Source: Alphaproteobacteria bacterium
Lineage (GTDB): Bacteria; Pseudomonadota; Alphaproteobacteria; Micropepsales; Micropepsaceae
Direction: 5' to 3'
NCBI GenBank assembly: GCA_016125165.1
Contig: WGMH01000011.1
Span: forward strand, 1-64,000
Length of the DNA: 64,000 bases
A program made the translations under genes and the position numbers. This document shows positions 16,748 through 25,627 of this stretch, one piece after another. A model generated the notes under the pieces. That model saw nothing but the letters and a program-made list of their open reading frames with translations, was not told the DNA's origin and did no database searches. Position 1 is the first letter of the stretch. The number at the start of each line of letters is the position of its first letter.

Positions 16748-17304
16748 AAAAATTGCTGGCCACGATCGCGCTGGTGTTGATGGCAACACCAGCACTGGCT
16801 GGCAATTGGACGGTGGATCACGCCAAGAGCAAACTTGGATTCACCATCCTGTGGGATGGTCACCCCTTTACGGCGGTGTTCGGCGACTGGACAGCTGACA
16901 TCACCTTTTCCCCCGACGATCTGGCCCATGCCAGCGCCGATGTGACCATCAAGACCGGCAGCATGGACTCCGGGGATCCCGACACCGATGACAGCGTAAA
17001 AGGCGCGTATGGTTTCGCGGTGGATGCGTTCCCCACGGCGCGCTTCAAAGCGACCAATTTTTCACGCAAGGGAAAGGGCTATGAGGCCAGCGGAACGCTC
17101 ACCATCCGTGGCATCAGCAAGCCCATTGCCCTTCCCTTCCTGCTCACGATCAGCGGTGACATGGCCCATGTGACCGGAATGGCTAAATTGCTGCGCACGG
17201 ACTACTCCGTCGGCACCGGGGAATGGGCCGCCGACAAACCCGCCGCCCGCGAGGTGCGCGTGACACTCGACATTATCGCGACGCGCGCAGGCAAATCGCG
17301 CTAG
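16744..17304 (+). CDS. YceI family periplasmic lipid-binding protein
   Basis: A 186-residue protein with a clear signal peptide ('MKKLLATIALVLMATPALAG') and the YceI lipocalin-like barrel beginning 'WTVDHAKSKLGFTILWDG'. 'DSGDPDTDDSVKGAYGFAVDAFPTARF' and 'ASGTLTIRGISKPIALPF' match the family. YceI proteins bind isoprenoid or quinone-like lipids in the periplasm. The coupled cytochrome b561 gene upstream (ATGA overlap) supports a quinone-related role. Confidence 0.93.
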   Translation: MKKLLATIALVLMATPALAGNWTVDHAKSKLGFTILWDGHPFTAVFGDWTADITFSPDDLAHASADVTIKTGSMDSGDPDTDDSVKGAYGFAVDAFPTARFKATNFSRKGKGYEASGTLTIRGISKPIALPFLLTISGDMAHVTGMAKLLRTDYSVGTGEWAADKPAAREVRVTLDIIATRAGKSR

Positions 17305-17314
17305 TATCGCGGCC

Positions 17315-18283
17315 ATGCCGGTTGCTCCCTCCAACATCCGCGTGGTGGACGATGCCGCGATCGCCGATGCCGCAGCGATCCTGCGCGCGGGCGGGCTTGT
17401 CGCCTTTCCGACAGAGACCGTTTACGGCCTGGGGGCCGATGCCACCAATGGCGACGCGGTGGCCGCAATCTTTGCCGCGAAGAAGCGACCGCGCTTCAAT
17501 CCGCTGATCGTGCATCTGCGCGGACTGGAGGATGTGAACCGGCATGTGGAAATGCATCCGCTGGCCAAGCGGCTGGCGGAGAGATTCTGGCCAGGCGCCC
17601 TGACGCTGGTGTTGCCGCGCAAGGTGGATTCGCCCCTCTCGCTGCTGGTGAGCGCCGGGCTCGATACGGTGGCGGTGCGCGTCCCGAACCATCCCGTTGC
17701 GCAACGATTGCTGGCAGCGGCGGAACGGCCTCTGGCAGCACCAAGCGCGAATGCGTCTGGCAAGATCAGCCCGACAAATGCGGCGCATGTGGCCGAAAGT
17801 CTTGGACGCAATGTAGATTGCATATTGGATGGCGGCGCCTGTGCGCTTGGACTGGAATCGACAGTCATTGGTTTCGAAGGTGAGCACGCGGTTCTGCTGC
17901 GTCCCGGTGCCATTCCTCGCGAAGAGATCGAGGCCGTGACCGGACCATTGCAGGACGCCACCGAGGATAGTCACGCATCGCCAGGGCGGCTGCTGAGCCA
18001 CTATGCGCCACACGCAAAGATGCGATTGAATGCAGCAACCACAACGTCTGATGAAGCGTTGCTGGCCTTCGGACCGGATGTGCCAAAAGGCGCGATGATC
18101 ATGCGCAACCTGAGCGCGCGCGGAGATTTGAAGGAAGCCGCCGCCAACCTGTTCGCCCTGCTGCGCGAACTGGATGCCTCGGGCGCTGCGCGCATCGCCG
18201 TGATGCCTATTCCGCACACTGGCCTTGGCGAGGCCATCAATGACCGGCTGGACCGCGCGGCAGCGCCACGGGGAGAGTCGTGA
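17315..18283 (+). CDS. sua5: L-threonylcarbamoyladenylate synthase (Sua5/YciO/YrdC family)
   Basis: A 322-residue enzyme of the long Sua5 type: the YrdC domain (residues about 15-200; 'GGLVAFPTETVYGLGADATN', 'KKRPRFNPLIVH', 'LAAPSANASGKISPT') followed by a Sua5 C-terminal domain starting at 'SPGRLLSHYAPHA'. It makes threonylcarbamoyl-AMP from threonine, bicarbonate and ATP for the t6A37 modification of ANN-decoding tRNAs. It starts 10 nt after yceI and overlaps the flavoprotein gene by GTGA. Confidence 0.93.
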   Translation: MPVAPSNIRVVDDAAIADAAAILRAGGLVAFPTETVYGLGADATNGDAVAAIFAAKKRPRFNPLIVHLRGLEDVNRHVEMHPLAKRLAERFWPGALTLVLPRKVDSPLSLLVSAGLDTVAVRVPNHPVAQRLLAAAERPLAAPSANASGKISPTNAAHVAESLGRNVDCILDGGACALGLESTVIGFEGEHAVLLRPGAIPREEIEAVTGPLQDATEDSHASPGRLLSHYAPHAKMRLNAATTTSDEALLAFGPDVPKGAMIMRNLSARGDLKEAAANLFALLRELDASGAARIAVMPIPHTGLGEAINDRLDRAAAPRGES

Positions 18284-19680
18284 ATATTCCCGACAACATC
18301 CTCGCCCGCCTGAAGGATGCTGCGGGAGCCAGAGGGTTCAGCGAGGACCCATCGGAAATCGCGCCGCATCTGGAGGAATGGCGTAGCAAGTTTCATGGCC
18401 GGTCCAACCTGCTGCTGAAGCCGGATTGCACCGAAGCCGTCGCCAAAATCCTTTCGATCTGCAATAGCGCACGCATTGCGGTGGTTCCTCAAGGCGGAAA
18501 TACGGGCCTGGTGGGCGGACAAATCCCGTTTCACGGCGAGATCGTTCTCAGCCTCAAGCGCATGAACACCGTGCGCTCGGTCGACCCGGATGATTTCGCA
18601 ATGGTCGCCGAAGCCGGCGTGATCCTTGCCGATGCACAGCGGGCGGCAGAGCAGAAGCAGTTACTTTTCCCGCTCAGCATCGCAGCGGAAGGGTCCTGCA
18701 CCATTGGCGGCAACCTTTCGACCAATGCAGGCGGTGTGAATGTGCTGCGGTACGGTTCTGCGCGCGATCTGGTTCTGGGTATCGAGGCCGTGCTGGCTGA
18801 CGGCCGCGTACTCGACATGCTGAAGGTGCTGCGCAAGGACAATACAGGTTACGACCTGAAGCAACTCTTCATCGGGGCGGAGGGTACGCTTGGCGTCATC
18901 ACGGCCGCGTCGCTCAAACTCTATCCGCAGCCGATCTCGCGCGGGACGGTGTTGTTCGCCTTCGAAAACCTGGGCGCGGCGGTTCAGGCATTCAGCCGCC
19001 TGCAACACGACACCGGAAACCTTCTGACTTCCTTTGAATTGATTTCGCGCACTGCGCTGGAGCTGGTGCTGAAACATTTCCCCGGCCTGCGCGATCCGTT
19101 CATGCGGCCGCACCGATGGTATGCGCTGGCCGAAGCCTCTTCATCGGGGATGTTGCCGATGGAACACGTGATGTCGGAGAGCGTGGAGCGCATGTCCAGC
19201 CACTATACCGACGCCATACCCGCCATGAACGAAGCGCAGCGCGCAGCCTTCTGGGCCTTGCGCGAAAACATTTCCGAAGCGCAGAAACGCGAGGGCGCCT
19301 CCATCAAGCACGACATATCAGTGCCGGTGCGGGACATTCCGCGATTTGTGGCAGAGGCCGTGCCCGCGGTGGAGGCGATAGTGCCCGGCGCAAGACCTGT
19401 GACGTTCGGCCATCTGGGCGATGGCAATCTCCACTTCAACTTCAGTGTTCCCATCGGCGGCGATGATGCGGCGTTTCTTGGACATTGGGAGGCAATCGCG
19501 CGTAAGGTCCATGATATCGTGCATGCGCACGCCGGATCCATCAGCGCTGAGCATGGCATCGGTATCCTGAAGCGTGAGGATATCGTGCGCTACAAGAGCG
19601 CGGCCGAAATCGAGACGATGCGCGCGCTGAAGCGCGCATTGGATCCAAACGGAATTCTCAATCCCGGCAAGGTTGTTTAA
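18280..19680 (+). CDS. FAD-binding oxidoreductase, D-2-hydroxyacid dehydrogenase (GlcD/D2HGDH) type
   Basis: A 466-residue flavoprotein of the vanillyl-alcohol-oxidase superfamily. 'VVPQGGNTGLVGGQIP' and 'GGNLSTNAGGVNVLRYG' form the FAD-binding PCMH domain; 'FGHLGDGNLHFN' and 'SISAEHGIGILKRE' are the C-terminal motifs holding metal and substrate histidines in D-lactate and D-2-hydroxyglutarate dehydrogenases. GTG start, overlapping the sua5 stop. It oxidises a D-2-hydroxyacid and passes electrons to an acceptor such as ETF; the substrate is not determined. Its stop overlaps the convergent glycosyltransferase stop by 4 nt. Confidence 0.9.
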   Translation: MNIPDNILARLKDAAGARGFSEDPSEIAPHLEEWRSKFHGRSNLLLKPDCTEAVAKILSICNSARIAVVPQGGNTGLVGGQIPFHGEIVLSLKRMNTVRSVDPDDFAMVAEAGVILADAQRAAEQKQLLFPLSIAAEGSCTIGGNLSTNAGGVNVLRYGSARDLVLGIEAVLADGRVLDMLKVLRKDNTGYDLKQLFIGAEGTLGVITAASLKLYPQPISRGTVLFAFENLGAAVQAFSRLQHDTGNLLTSFELISRTALELVLKHFPGLRDPFMRPHRWYALAEASSSGMLPMEHVMSESVERMSSHYTDAIPAMNEAQRAAFWALRENISEAQKREGASIKHDISVPVRDIPRFVAEAVPAVEAIVPGARPVTFGHLGDGNLHFNFSVPIGGDDAAFLGHWEAIARKVHDIVHAHAGSISAEHGIGILKREDIVRYKSAAEIETMRALKRALDPNGILNPGKVV

Positions 19681-22319
19681 GCGGCCCTGGGCAATTCCGC
19701 ATCTTCCGATTCTGACCCGGCAGCCCCAGCATCCGCCGCGCTTACACGATATGAGGAAGCGCTGATTGCCGCCATCATCAAGGTGGCAATGTAGGGCAAA
19801 AGCTGAATGGTGAGCATGATCATCCAAAGTACGGCGGCGGACTCACCGAAGCCGCGATACCGCGCCGTGCCGAAGATCGCCAGCCCGCAAAGGCCGAGCA
19901 GCGTCGCTTCCTGCCACACCACACGGAACACCTGATCGAGCGCAGCAGGGTTTTCCATCTTCGGCGTGCGCAGGAACGGCTTGTTCGAGGTGAAAAGACC
20001 GGAGATCACCGCCTTGGCGACAGTATGGGTGAGCGAAAGTCCCGCGATGGATGCGAGGAACGCACCGCTGACGCCAGAACCGACTTTCTGGGGATAGAGC
20101 AGCAACGTCTTCAATGTCTTTGCGCCAAACAGCGCCAGTGCCGCCGTGGACAGGGCCGCCATCGGCGCGCTGAAATATTCCGGCATGGTGATCATCAACA
20201 GAGTCCACAACAGCGCGAGCCCGGTGATAATCAAGCTGAGGCCATCGGAAATCCACGGCAGCCAACCGGACAAGAACTGATACCGTTGCGCCCATGTGAG
20301 CCTGGTTCGCCCCAGAAAAATGGCGCCCGCATGACGTTTCATGATCTGCATCGCGCCATAAACCCAGCGATGGCGCTGGCTCATGAAGGCCGCGAGCGTA
20401 TCTGGCGTCAGTCCGCGACCCATGCTTTCGGGGATGTAGGCGGCGCTGTAGCCGGCTTCGAACAGTTTCAGGCCAAGCTCGGTGTCTTCGGTAATGCACC
20501 ACGTGCTCCAGCCACCGACCTCCTCAAGCGCATTCTTGCGCACGATCGTCATGGTGCCGTGCTGAATGATCGCGTCGTGCTCGTTTCGCTCCACCATACC
20601 GATGTGGAAGAAGCCGCGATATTCCTCAAAACACATGGTCTTGAAGAGGCCTTCGGTGCCGTCACGATAATCCTGCGGGCCCTGCACCACCGCCACTTCC
20701 GGAGAAGCAAACAGCGGCATGGCCCGGCGCAGCCAATAGGGTTCCACGCAATAATCGCTATCAATGACGGCGATGTATTGCGCGGCAGGATCGGTAACGG
20801 CCATCGCTTCGTTCAGTGCGCCGGCCTTGAAACCTTCAACCTTGTCGAAATGAAAGAAGCGGAAGCGGGCACCAAGACGCGCGCAATGCGCCTCCACAGG
20901 TTTCCAGACCGCTTCGTCTTTCGTGTTGTTATCGATGAGCAGGACTTCAAAATTGTCGTAGTCGAGCGCGGCCAGACCATCGAGCGTGGCCATCACCATA
21001 TCTGGCGGCTCATTGTAACAAGGCACATGGATCGAAACACGCGGTGAGCTTTCCGGAATGGCGGCCTGAACCACGCGCCGTTCCACCCGCCACAGACTTG
21101 CGGCCAGTTCCACCCCCTCGGTGAGAATGAGGGTGGCCGCCAGCAGCACCAGCGGCACCATTGCCGCAATCATGACGATGTAACTCGGTTCCAGATATTC
21201 CAGAACGCTTTCGTCGACGAGCACGAAGAGGCCGGTGGCCACGACCGCCACCAGACCGCCCATGACGAGGTATCCCGTCTGGCGAACCGCCGGCATGCGG
21301 CCCAGGATCAGCAAACCAAGAAGGAATGTGAGGACCGCCGCACCAAGTGCATATTCACGCCATTCGGGAAATGCGCGCAGCATACCGGTGAAGGCGAATT
21401 TGGGATCGCCTGCGGCATCATAGAGACCCCAATAGGCGCCGACTGCACCTTCCGCCCCGCCTTTCCATGGCTGGTCGAAGGCTTCGATCAGATAGTAGTC
21501 GTAGCCTTTTTCCATCGCGAGCTGCACGAAGCTGCGGATGAACAGGGCCTCATTTGCAATGGAGGCTTCCGCAAAACGTCGCGACTTGCCTTCAGACGGC
21601 CAACCGGCTTCGCCAATGATGATTGTCTTGTCTGGAAACTCGCGGCGCACATGGCCAAGCGCGCGCTGCACGAAACCCATGGAGTCGCGCGCGCTGATAC
21701 CTTCCCAATAGGGAAGCAAATGCACGGATATCATATCAACGTGTTCGCCGATCTCCGGACTGAGCAACCATGTCGACCACGGCTCTGCCGTCGTCACCTT
21801 GATGCGGTTGGGAAGCGCAGCACGCACGCGCATGATGTAGGCGTTAAGCTGATCGCTCGAAACATCGCCACGCAGGATGGTCTCGTTGCCGACAAACACG
21901 CGATCGACCGTCCGGCGATTGGCCGTGGCCACGCGGATCAGCGTTTCCAGTTCCTTTTCATTCTCCTGCAGATCCGGACCAATCCATGCGCCAAGCGAAA
22001 CGGTGATACCATAACGGCGAGCAATCTCCGGCACGCGGTCAAGCCCGCTGGAAACCGTGTATGTGCGCACATGGGAGGTGATCTTGGAAAGTTCGCGCAT
22101 ATCGCGGTCGATATGCTCGGGCGAAACCAGATCGTGATCCTTGCGCGTATATAGGCCCGAGGGGCTGTACGCGACGCCACGCACGAGCCCATCCCAATCC
22201 GGCGCTACAACGGCGTAATCCCGGCTCGCCCAGAACATGAAGCTCGCGCCCACGACCAGCGCCAGCGCGACCACTATGCGCATCGTTCCACGCGGACGGG
22301 CCCAATCGGGCAAGTTCAC
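19677..22319 (-). CDS. GH17-GT2 fusion, beta-glucan synthase-like membrane protein
   Basis: An 880-residue bifunctional protein. After an N-terminal membrane helix (about 13-31), residues 45-320 form a glycoside hydrolase family 17 domain with the acid/base Glu146 in 'VGNE' and nucleophile Glu237 in 'IGEAGWPSEG'. Membrane helices (about 325-400) precede a family 2 glycosyltransferase with 'DSD' at 520-522, 'TED' at 610-612 and 'QRHRW' at 648-652, then further C-terminal helices. This resembles NdvB/NdvC-type enzymes that make beta-1,3/1,6 periplasmic glucans, with GH17 acting as a transglycosylase. GTG start with GGGAGA about 7 nt upstream. Confidence 0.88.
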   Translation of the reverse strand: MNLPDWARPRGTMRIVVALALVVGASFMFWASRDYAVVAPDWDGLVRGVAYSPSGLYTRKDHDLVSPEHIDRDMRELSKITSHVRTYTVSSGLDRVPEIARRYGITVSLGAWIGPDLQENEKELETLIRVATANRRTVDRVFVGNETILRGDVSSDQLNAYIMRVRAALPNRIKVTTAEPWSTWLLSPEIGEHVDMISVHLLPYWEGISARDSMGFVQRALGHVRREFPDKTIIIGEAGWPSEGKSRRFAEASIANEALFIRSFVQLAMEKGYDYYLIEAFDQPWKGGAEGAVGAYWGLYDAAGDPKFAFTGMLRAFPEWREYALGAAVLTFLLGLLILGRMPAVRQTGYLVMGGLVAVVATGLFVLVDESVLEYLEPSYIVMIAAMVPLVLLAATLILTEGVELAASLWRVERRVVQAAIPESSPRVSIHVPCYNEPPDMVMATLDGLAALDYDNFEVLLIDNNTKDEAVWKPVEAHCARLGARFRFFHFDKVEGFKAGALNEAMAVTDPAAQYIAVIDSDYCVEPYWLRRAMPLFASPEVAVVQGPQDYRDGTEGLFKTMCFEEYRGFFHIGMVERNEHDAIIQHGTMTIVRKNALEEVGGWSTWCITEDTELGLKLFEAGYSAAYIPESMGRGLTPDTLAAFMSQRHRWVYGAMQIMKRHAGAIFLGRTRLTWAQRYQFLSGWLPWISDGLSLIITGLALLWTLLMITMPEYFSAPMAALSTAALALFGAKTLKTLLLYPQKVGSGVSGAFLASIAGLSLTHTVAKAVISGLFTSNKPFLRTPKMENPAALDQVFRVVWQEATLLGLCGLAIFGTARYRGFGESAAVLWMIMLTIQLLPYIATLMMAAISASSYRVSAADAGAAGSESEDAELPRAA

Positions 22320-22343
22320 GGAATTTCTCCCACCGCTGCCTGA

Positions 22344-22835
22344 CTATTGGTCGTCGTCGTGGCGTTCCGGAGGGGCGGGCGTCATGGAGACCAGTTCCAT
22401 GTCAAAAACCAACGTCTGGTCAGGTGGAATTGCATCACCAGCACCACGCGACCCGTAGCCTAGGCGACCAGGAATTACGATCTCCCAGTGATCGCCTTCC
22501 CGCATCAGGCCCAAAGCCTCCTTCCAACCTTGGATCAGACCGCTGATTGGGAAAGTTGCAGGAAGTCCAGGTTCGGTAGAATCGAATACCGTCCCGTTGA
22601 TCAGGCTACCCTTATAATAAACAGTCACCGTGTCCCTGGCACTTGGTCTGCGCCCAAAACCGTTCTGGATGATGCGATACTCGAGGCCGCTTGGACGGAC
22701 GATCACGCCCCGTTTTTGGGCGTAGTCGGCGAGATACTTCGCGTTCGCTTCCGGGCTTAATGAGGCATCGACCGCCATCGCTGGAGCCGCGCTCAGCGCG
22801 AAAACCGCCGCAAGGGCAAAACCCAACCACCGCAT
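22344..22835 (-). CDS. Periplasmic FKBP-type peptidyl-prolyl cis-trans isomerase
   Basis: A 163-residue foldase. I start at the ATG at 22835 because GGGGAG is 7 nt upstream and the result begins with a perfect signal peptide ('MRWLGFALAAVFALSAAPAMA'); earlier in-frame ATGs at 22841 and 22850 overlap that site. The FKBP domain runs from about residue 55: 'GRRPSARDTVTVYYKGSLINGTVFDST', 'LIQGWKEALGLMREGDHW', 'IPGRLGYGSRGAG', 'IPPDQTLVFDMELV'. It accelerates proline isomerisation in secreted proteins. It lies just upstream of the glucan synthase on the same strand and may be cotranscribed. Confidence 0.93.
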   Translation of the reverse strand: MRWLGFALAAVFALSAAPAMAVDASLSPEANAKYLADYAQKRGVIVRPSGLEYRIIQNGFGRRPSARDTVTVYYKGSLINGTVFDSTEPGLPATFPISGLIQGWKEALGLMREGDHWEIVIPGRLGYGSRGAGDAIPPDQTLVFDMELVSMTPAPPERHDDDQ

Positions 22836-22937
22836 CTGCATACTCCCCATCTGAACAGGCTGAATGGCGCCAGGCCACCCGTTCCGGCACCGGCAAAGCA
22901 ATACTCCCCAACGCCTTGGATTCAAAGCCAGAATGCC

Positions 22938-23408
22938 CTAGCGGGCGAGGAGGAACCGCGCCAGCCACGACCGCTTGGGCTTGGAGGCCCGGGTTCCGGC
23001 CATTTTCGCCAGTTGCGCTCCAATCGGCTCCGGTACCGATGCCTGTTCCGGCAGGTCAAAAGTTGGGGCAGCAATCCGTGTCACGGCCACGGAGCGATCC
23101 TTGTGCAGCGAAAAAACATGCAAGGCCGCTTGTTCCCGCAATCCGGAGAACTGGCGCGGAAGCACGAGAGCTTCCTTCGCGAGAATGCGCTGGGCAGCAA
23201 AATTGCGCTCCCACATCGTGTCGGGCGCGGTTTTAACGTCTGCTCCGTTCAGAACCAGCGGCGGCACGCCCGGATGTACAGCAGGCGGCGCGCCCAGTTT
23301 ACGGGCCAGTTCGTCCAGCCGCGCGATGCCATCGGCCAATCCGGCTGGTGGCGCTTCGGGCAGCAACGGAGCAAATGTCTTCTTGGGCTTCTTGCGCCAG
23401 AACATCAT
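22938..23408 (-). CDS. Small basic protein overlapping the proteasome-like gene; unknown function
   Basis: A 156-residue protein I do not recognise. The upstream NTN-hydrolase gene ends within its start (ATGA at 23405-23408), and AGGAGG stands 3 or 6 nt before two adjacent ATGs (23408 and 23405), so coupled translation is firmly supported. It begins 'MFWRKKPKKTF' and ends 'KPKRSWLARFLLAR'; both ends are basic with aromatic or hydrophobic residues, which would suit peripheral membrane binding. The middle is Pro/Ala-rich. No signal peptide. Its tight coupling suggests it works with, or is processed by, the hydrolase; that is inference. Confidence 0.7.
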   Translation of the reverse strand: MMFWRKKPKKTFAPLLPEAPPAGLADGIARLDELARKLGAPPAVHPGVPPLVLNGADVKTAPDTMWERNFAAQRILAKEALVLPRQFSGLREQAALHVFSLHKDRSVAVTRIAAPTFDLPEQASVPEPIGAQLAKMAGTRASKPKRSWLARFLLAR

Positions 23409-24649
23409 TCGCCTCCTGCCTTGTTCACCCATTGGAAGCCGCTCTCGCGGCTGATGACCGCCGAAATCACCTCACCGCCAACCGTTTCCTTTTCGGCCAG
23501 CGCACGCTTCTTGAAGATGTTGAGGTTCACAAGCTCGGCCGCTGTCTGCGCAAGCTCCTTGCGGCCAGCCACTTCGAGTACACGCAGGATCGGATTGATG
23601 AACATCTGGTGCTGATACCGCGCGATGCCGCGATAGAAGTAGGCAAAATAGCGAGGCAGCATATCCTGCTGCACCGCCTGCCGCACGCCCTCGCGCTGCA
23701 CCGGATCGCTGCTGGCAAAGGCGTCAACGGTCTCGTCTGCGATCGCCTTCAAAAAGAGCGCGGCACCGTCATACATATGCTGTTCAAGACCAGGATCGAT
23801 CCCGCGAATGAATGCACTGGCCGCCCCGCTATCGGCGAACAGCAGGATTTGCGAATGCACGTCTCCGTCGATCGAGTCGATGCTCTTCTGCGAGCGTTTC
23901 ATGATGCCTCCGACGATGGCAGAAGCATAGTAGGTGACGATGGTGGGATAGCGATCGTCTTCACCAAAGCCCGCAAACACCAGTCCGCTAACGTCTTCCA
24001 GGAACAGATCCTTCACAACCGCAAAAACTGCGATTTCACGTAGCTGCTGCTGCGCCTGGACACTCAGGCCATATGCCCCGAAGGCATAGGCGATGACTTC
24101 CTCGATATCCTTGCCGTGCTGTGCGGCAATTGTCTGCGCGAAGCCTTCTGGAAAGCAGGGCAGATTTGCCCGTGGTCCGCCCTGCCCGTCGAATTGATAG
24201 CCGCGCCAGATTTCCTCAATCACCGCTGCCAGAAGAGCCCGCTCATCACCCTGCCCGCCCATGCTACCGATGAGATATTGGGCGTAGCTGAAGATGTAGC
24301 GATAGACGGACACGATCAGCCGCTTGAATTCGTCCTCGTGCCGCTCCTTCGGGAAAAATTCTTCCAGATGGTCGAACATGCCGGTGAAGCTGGCGGCATA
24401 GTCTTCGATATGAGCCATGGCGCCAGGCTTCAATTTGCGTTGGTAGTGGCTGATAAGCTGTTCCCACGGATGGCCCATCACTTCGGCGCCGCCATAGAAC
24501 ATGACGCCGACGGGCTGGCCCTCCACCAGATTGAACAGCTTGCGATGCTCGTTTCGCACCACCACTCGGCCGCCGTCGATCAGCGTTACGGCGGAATCCG
24601 CCGCAAGCGCAACCGCCCGCTGGTTCATCACCGCGATTTCCGACGTCAT
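23405..24649 (-). CDS. Proteasome/HslV-fold N-terminal-nucleophile hydrolase homologue with long C-terminal region
   Basis: A 414-residue protein. I start at the ATG at 24649, so removal of Met exposes a threonine ('TSEIAVMNQRAVALAADSAV'). Counting that Thr as 1 puts aspartate at 17, a lysine in 'HRKLFNL' at 36 and glycine at 47, close to the proteasome beta catalytic set Thr1/Asp17/Lys33 and Gly47; 'GVMFYGGAEVMG' follows like the proteasome 'GxxAGGAAD' strand. At twice the length of HslV or Anbu, the C-terminal half (about 210 residues, mostly helical, aromatic-rich) is unlike classical beta subunits. No ATPase partner is adjacent. It is probably cytosolic; peptidase activity is inferred, not shown. 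Confidence 0.7.
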   Translation of the reverse strand: MTSEIAVMNQRAVALAADSAVTLIDGGRVVVRNEHRKLFNLVEGQPVGVMFYGGAEVMGHPWEQLISHYQRKLKPGAMAHIEDYAASFTGMFDHLEEFFPKERHEDEFKRLIVSVYRYIFSYAQYLIGSMGGQGDERALLAAVIEEIWRGYQFDGQGGPRANLPCFPEGFAQTIAAQHGKDIEEVIAYAFGAYGLSVQAQQQLREIAVFAVVKDLFLEDVSGLVFAGFGEDDRYPTIVTYYASAIVGGIMKRSQKSIDSIDGDVHSQILLFADSGAASAFIRGIDPGLEQHMYDGAALFLKAIADETVDAFASSDPVQREGVRQAVQQDMLPRYFAYFYRGIARYQHQMFINPILRVLEVAGRKELAQTAAELVNLNIFKKRALAEKETVGGEVISAVISRESGFQWVNKAGGE

Positions 24650-24666
24650 TACCCCACTACCCTTCG

Positions 24667-24678
24667 CGCCAATTGGCG
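24667..24678. promoter_or_regulatory. Palindrome upstream of the proteasome-like gene
   Basis: CGCCAATTGGCG is a perfect 12-bp palindrome 17 nt before the start codon, and CGCGCCAAT recurs in direct orientation at 24726-24734. It may be a regulator-binding site in this divergent 198-nt region. Confidence 0.3.
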
Positions 24679-24847
24679 TTGTTTGGCTGCTGCTCCGCAG
24701 CCTTTGCCGCAGCATCTCACAATCGCGCGCCAATGGGGAGACACCGCGAAATTATGGTTACGAAGGAGATTTTCGCAGTTGGCGGGGCCGTTGCCCGGGA
24801 CTAGGGTCGCGCCGACGGAACCATTAAACACGACGCAGGAAACGCCT

Positions 24848-25627
24848 ATGTACAAACCATTCGACCTCACCGGAAGAGTCGCACTCGTGACGGGCGGCAA
24901 TCGCGGCATCGGCCTCGGCATGGCCGAAGCCATGGCCCAAGCCGGTGCCGACATTGTCATTTGGGGCACCAACGAAGAGCACAACGCCAAAGCGAAAGCG
25001 GCGCTCACCGCGCTTGGCCGCAAGGTTACGGCCCGCAAGGTGAACGTGGCGGAAGAGGCCGAAGTGGTGGCCGGGATGAAGGCAGCCGTCGACGAGATGG
25101 GCCGGGTGGATACCGTGATCGCCAATGCCGGTATCGGCGGCGGCGCGCCGTCGTTCAGCGAAATGTCCATCGAACTTTGGCGGCGCGTGCATGCGGTGAA
25201 CGAGGAAGGCGTATTTTTCACCCTGCGCGAAGCCGCCAAGCACATGGTGGATCGCGCGAAGAATGGCGATGCAGGCGGCTCGTTGGTGGGCGTCGCGTCA
25301 CTTGCCGGTATCGAAGGCGCTGCCCGAAACGAAGCCTACAGCGCGACCAAGGGCGCGGTGCTGGCGATGGTGCGCTCCATTGCGGTGGAGCTTGCCCGCT
25401 ATGGCGTGCGCGCGAACTCGATTGCGCCTGGCTGGATCGCAACGGACATGACCCGTGGGGCGCAGCACAGCCAGGTATTCACCGACAAGGTTATCTCGCG
25501 CGTGCCGATGCGCCGCTGGGGCGACATCGAGGATTTCGGCGGCATCGCTGTCTATCTGGCATCCGACGCCTCGAAATATCACACCGGCCAGACCTTTGTG
25601 ATTGACGGCGGCTACAGCGTCTTCTGA
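24848..25627 (+). CDS. SDR family oxidoreductase (glucose/gluconate dehydrogenase-like)
   Basis: A 259-residue classical short-chain dehydrogenase. The track's 503-residue ORF extends it antisense into the hydrolase gene; the ATG at 24848 has AGGA about 7 nt upstream and begins 'MYKPFDLTGRVALVTGGNRGIGLGMAEAM', the usual N-terminus. 'NAGIGGG' is at about 90, the catalytic Tyr-Lys in 'YSATKGAVLAMVRSIA' and the C-terminal 'FVIDGGYSVF' is standard. It reduces or oxidises a small alcohol/ketone with NAD(P). It converges on the TetR gene, overlapping it by 16 nt, so the two could be a regulator and target pair. Confidence 0.9.
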   Translation: MYKPFDLTGRVALVTGGNRGIGLGMAEAMAQAGADIVIWGTNEEHNAKAKAALTALGRKVTARKVNVAEEAEVVAGMKAAVDEMGRVDTVIANAGIGGGAPSFSEMSIELWRRVHAVNEEGVFFTLREAAKHMVDRAKNGDAGGSLVGVASLAGIEGAARNEAYSATKGAVLAMVRSIAVELARYGVRANSIAPGWIATDMTRGAQHSQVFTDKVISRVPMRRWGDIEDFGGIAVYLASDASKYHTGQTFVIDGGYSVF

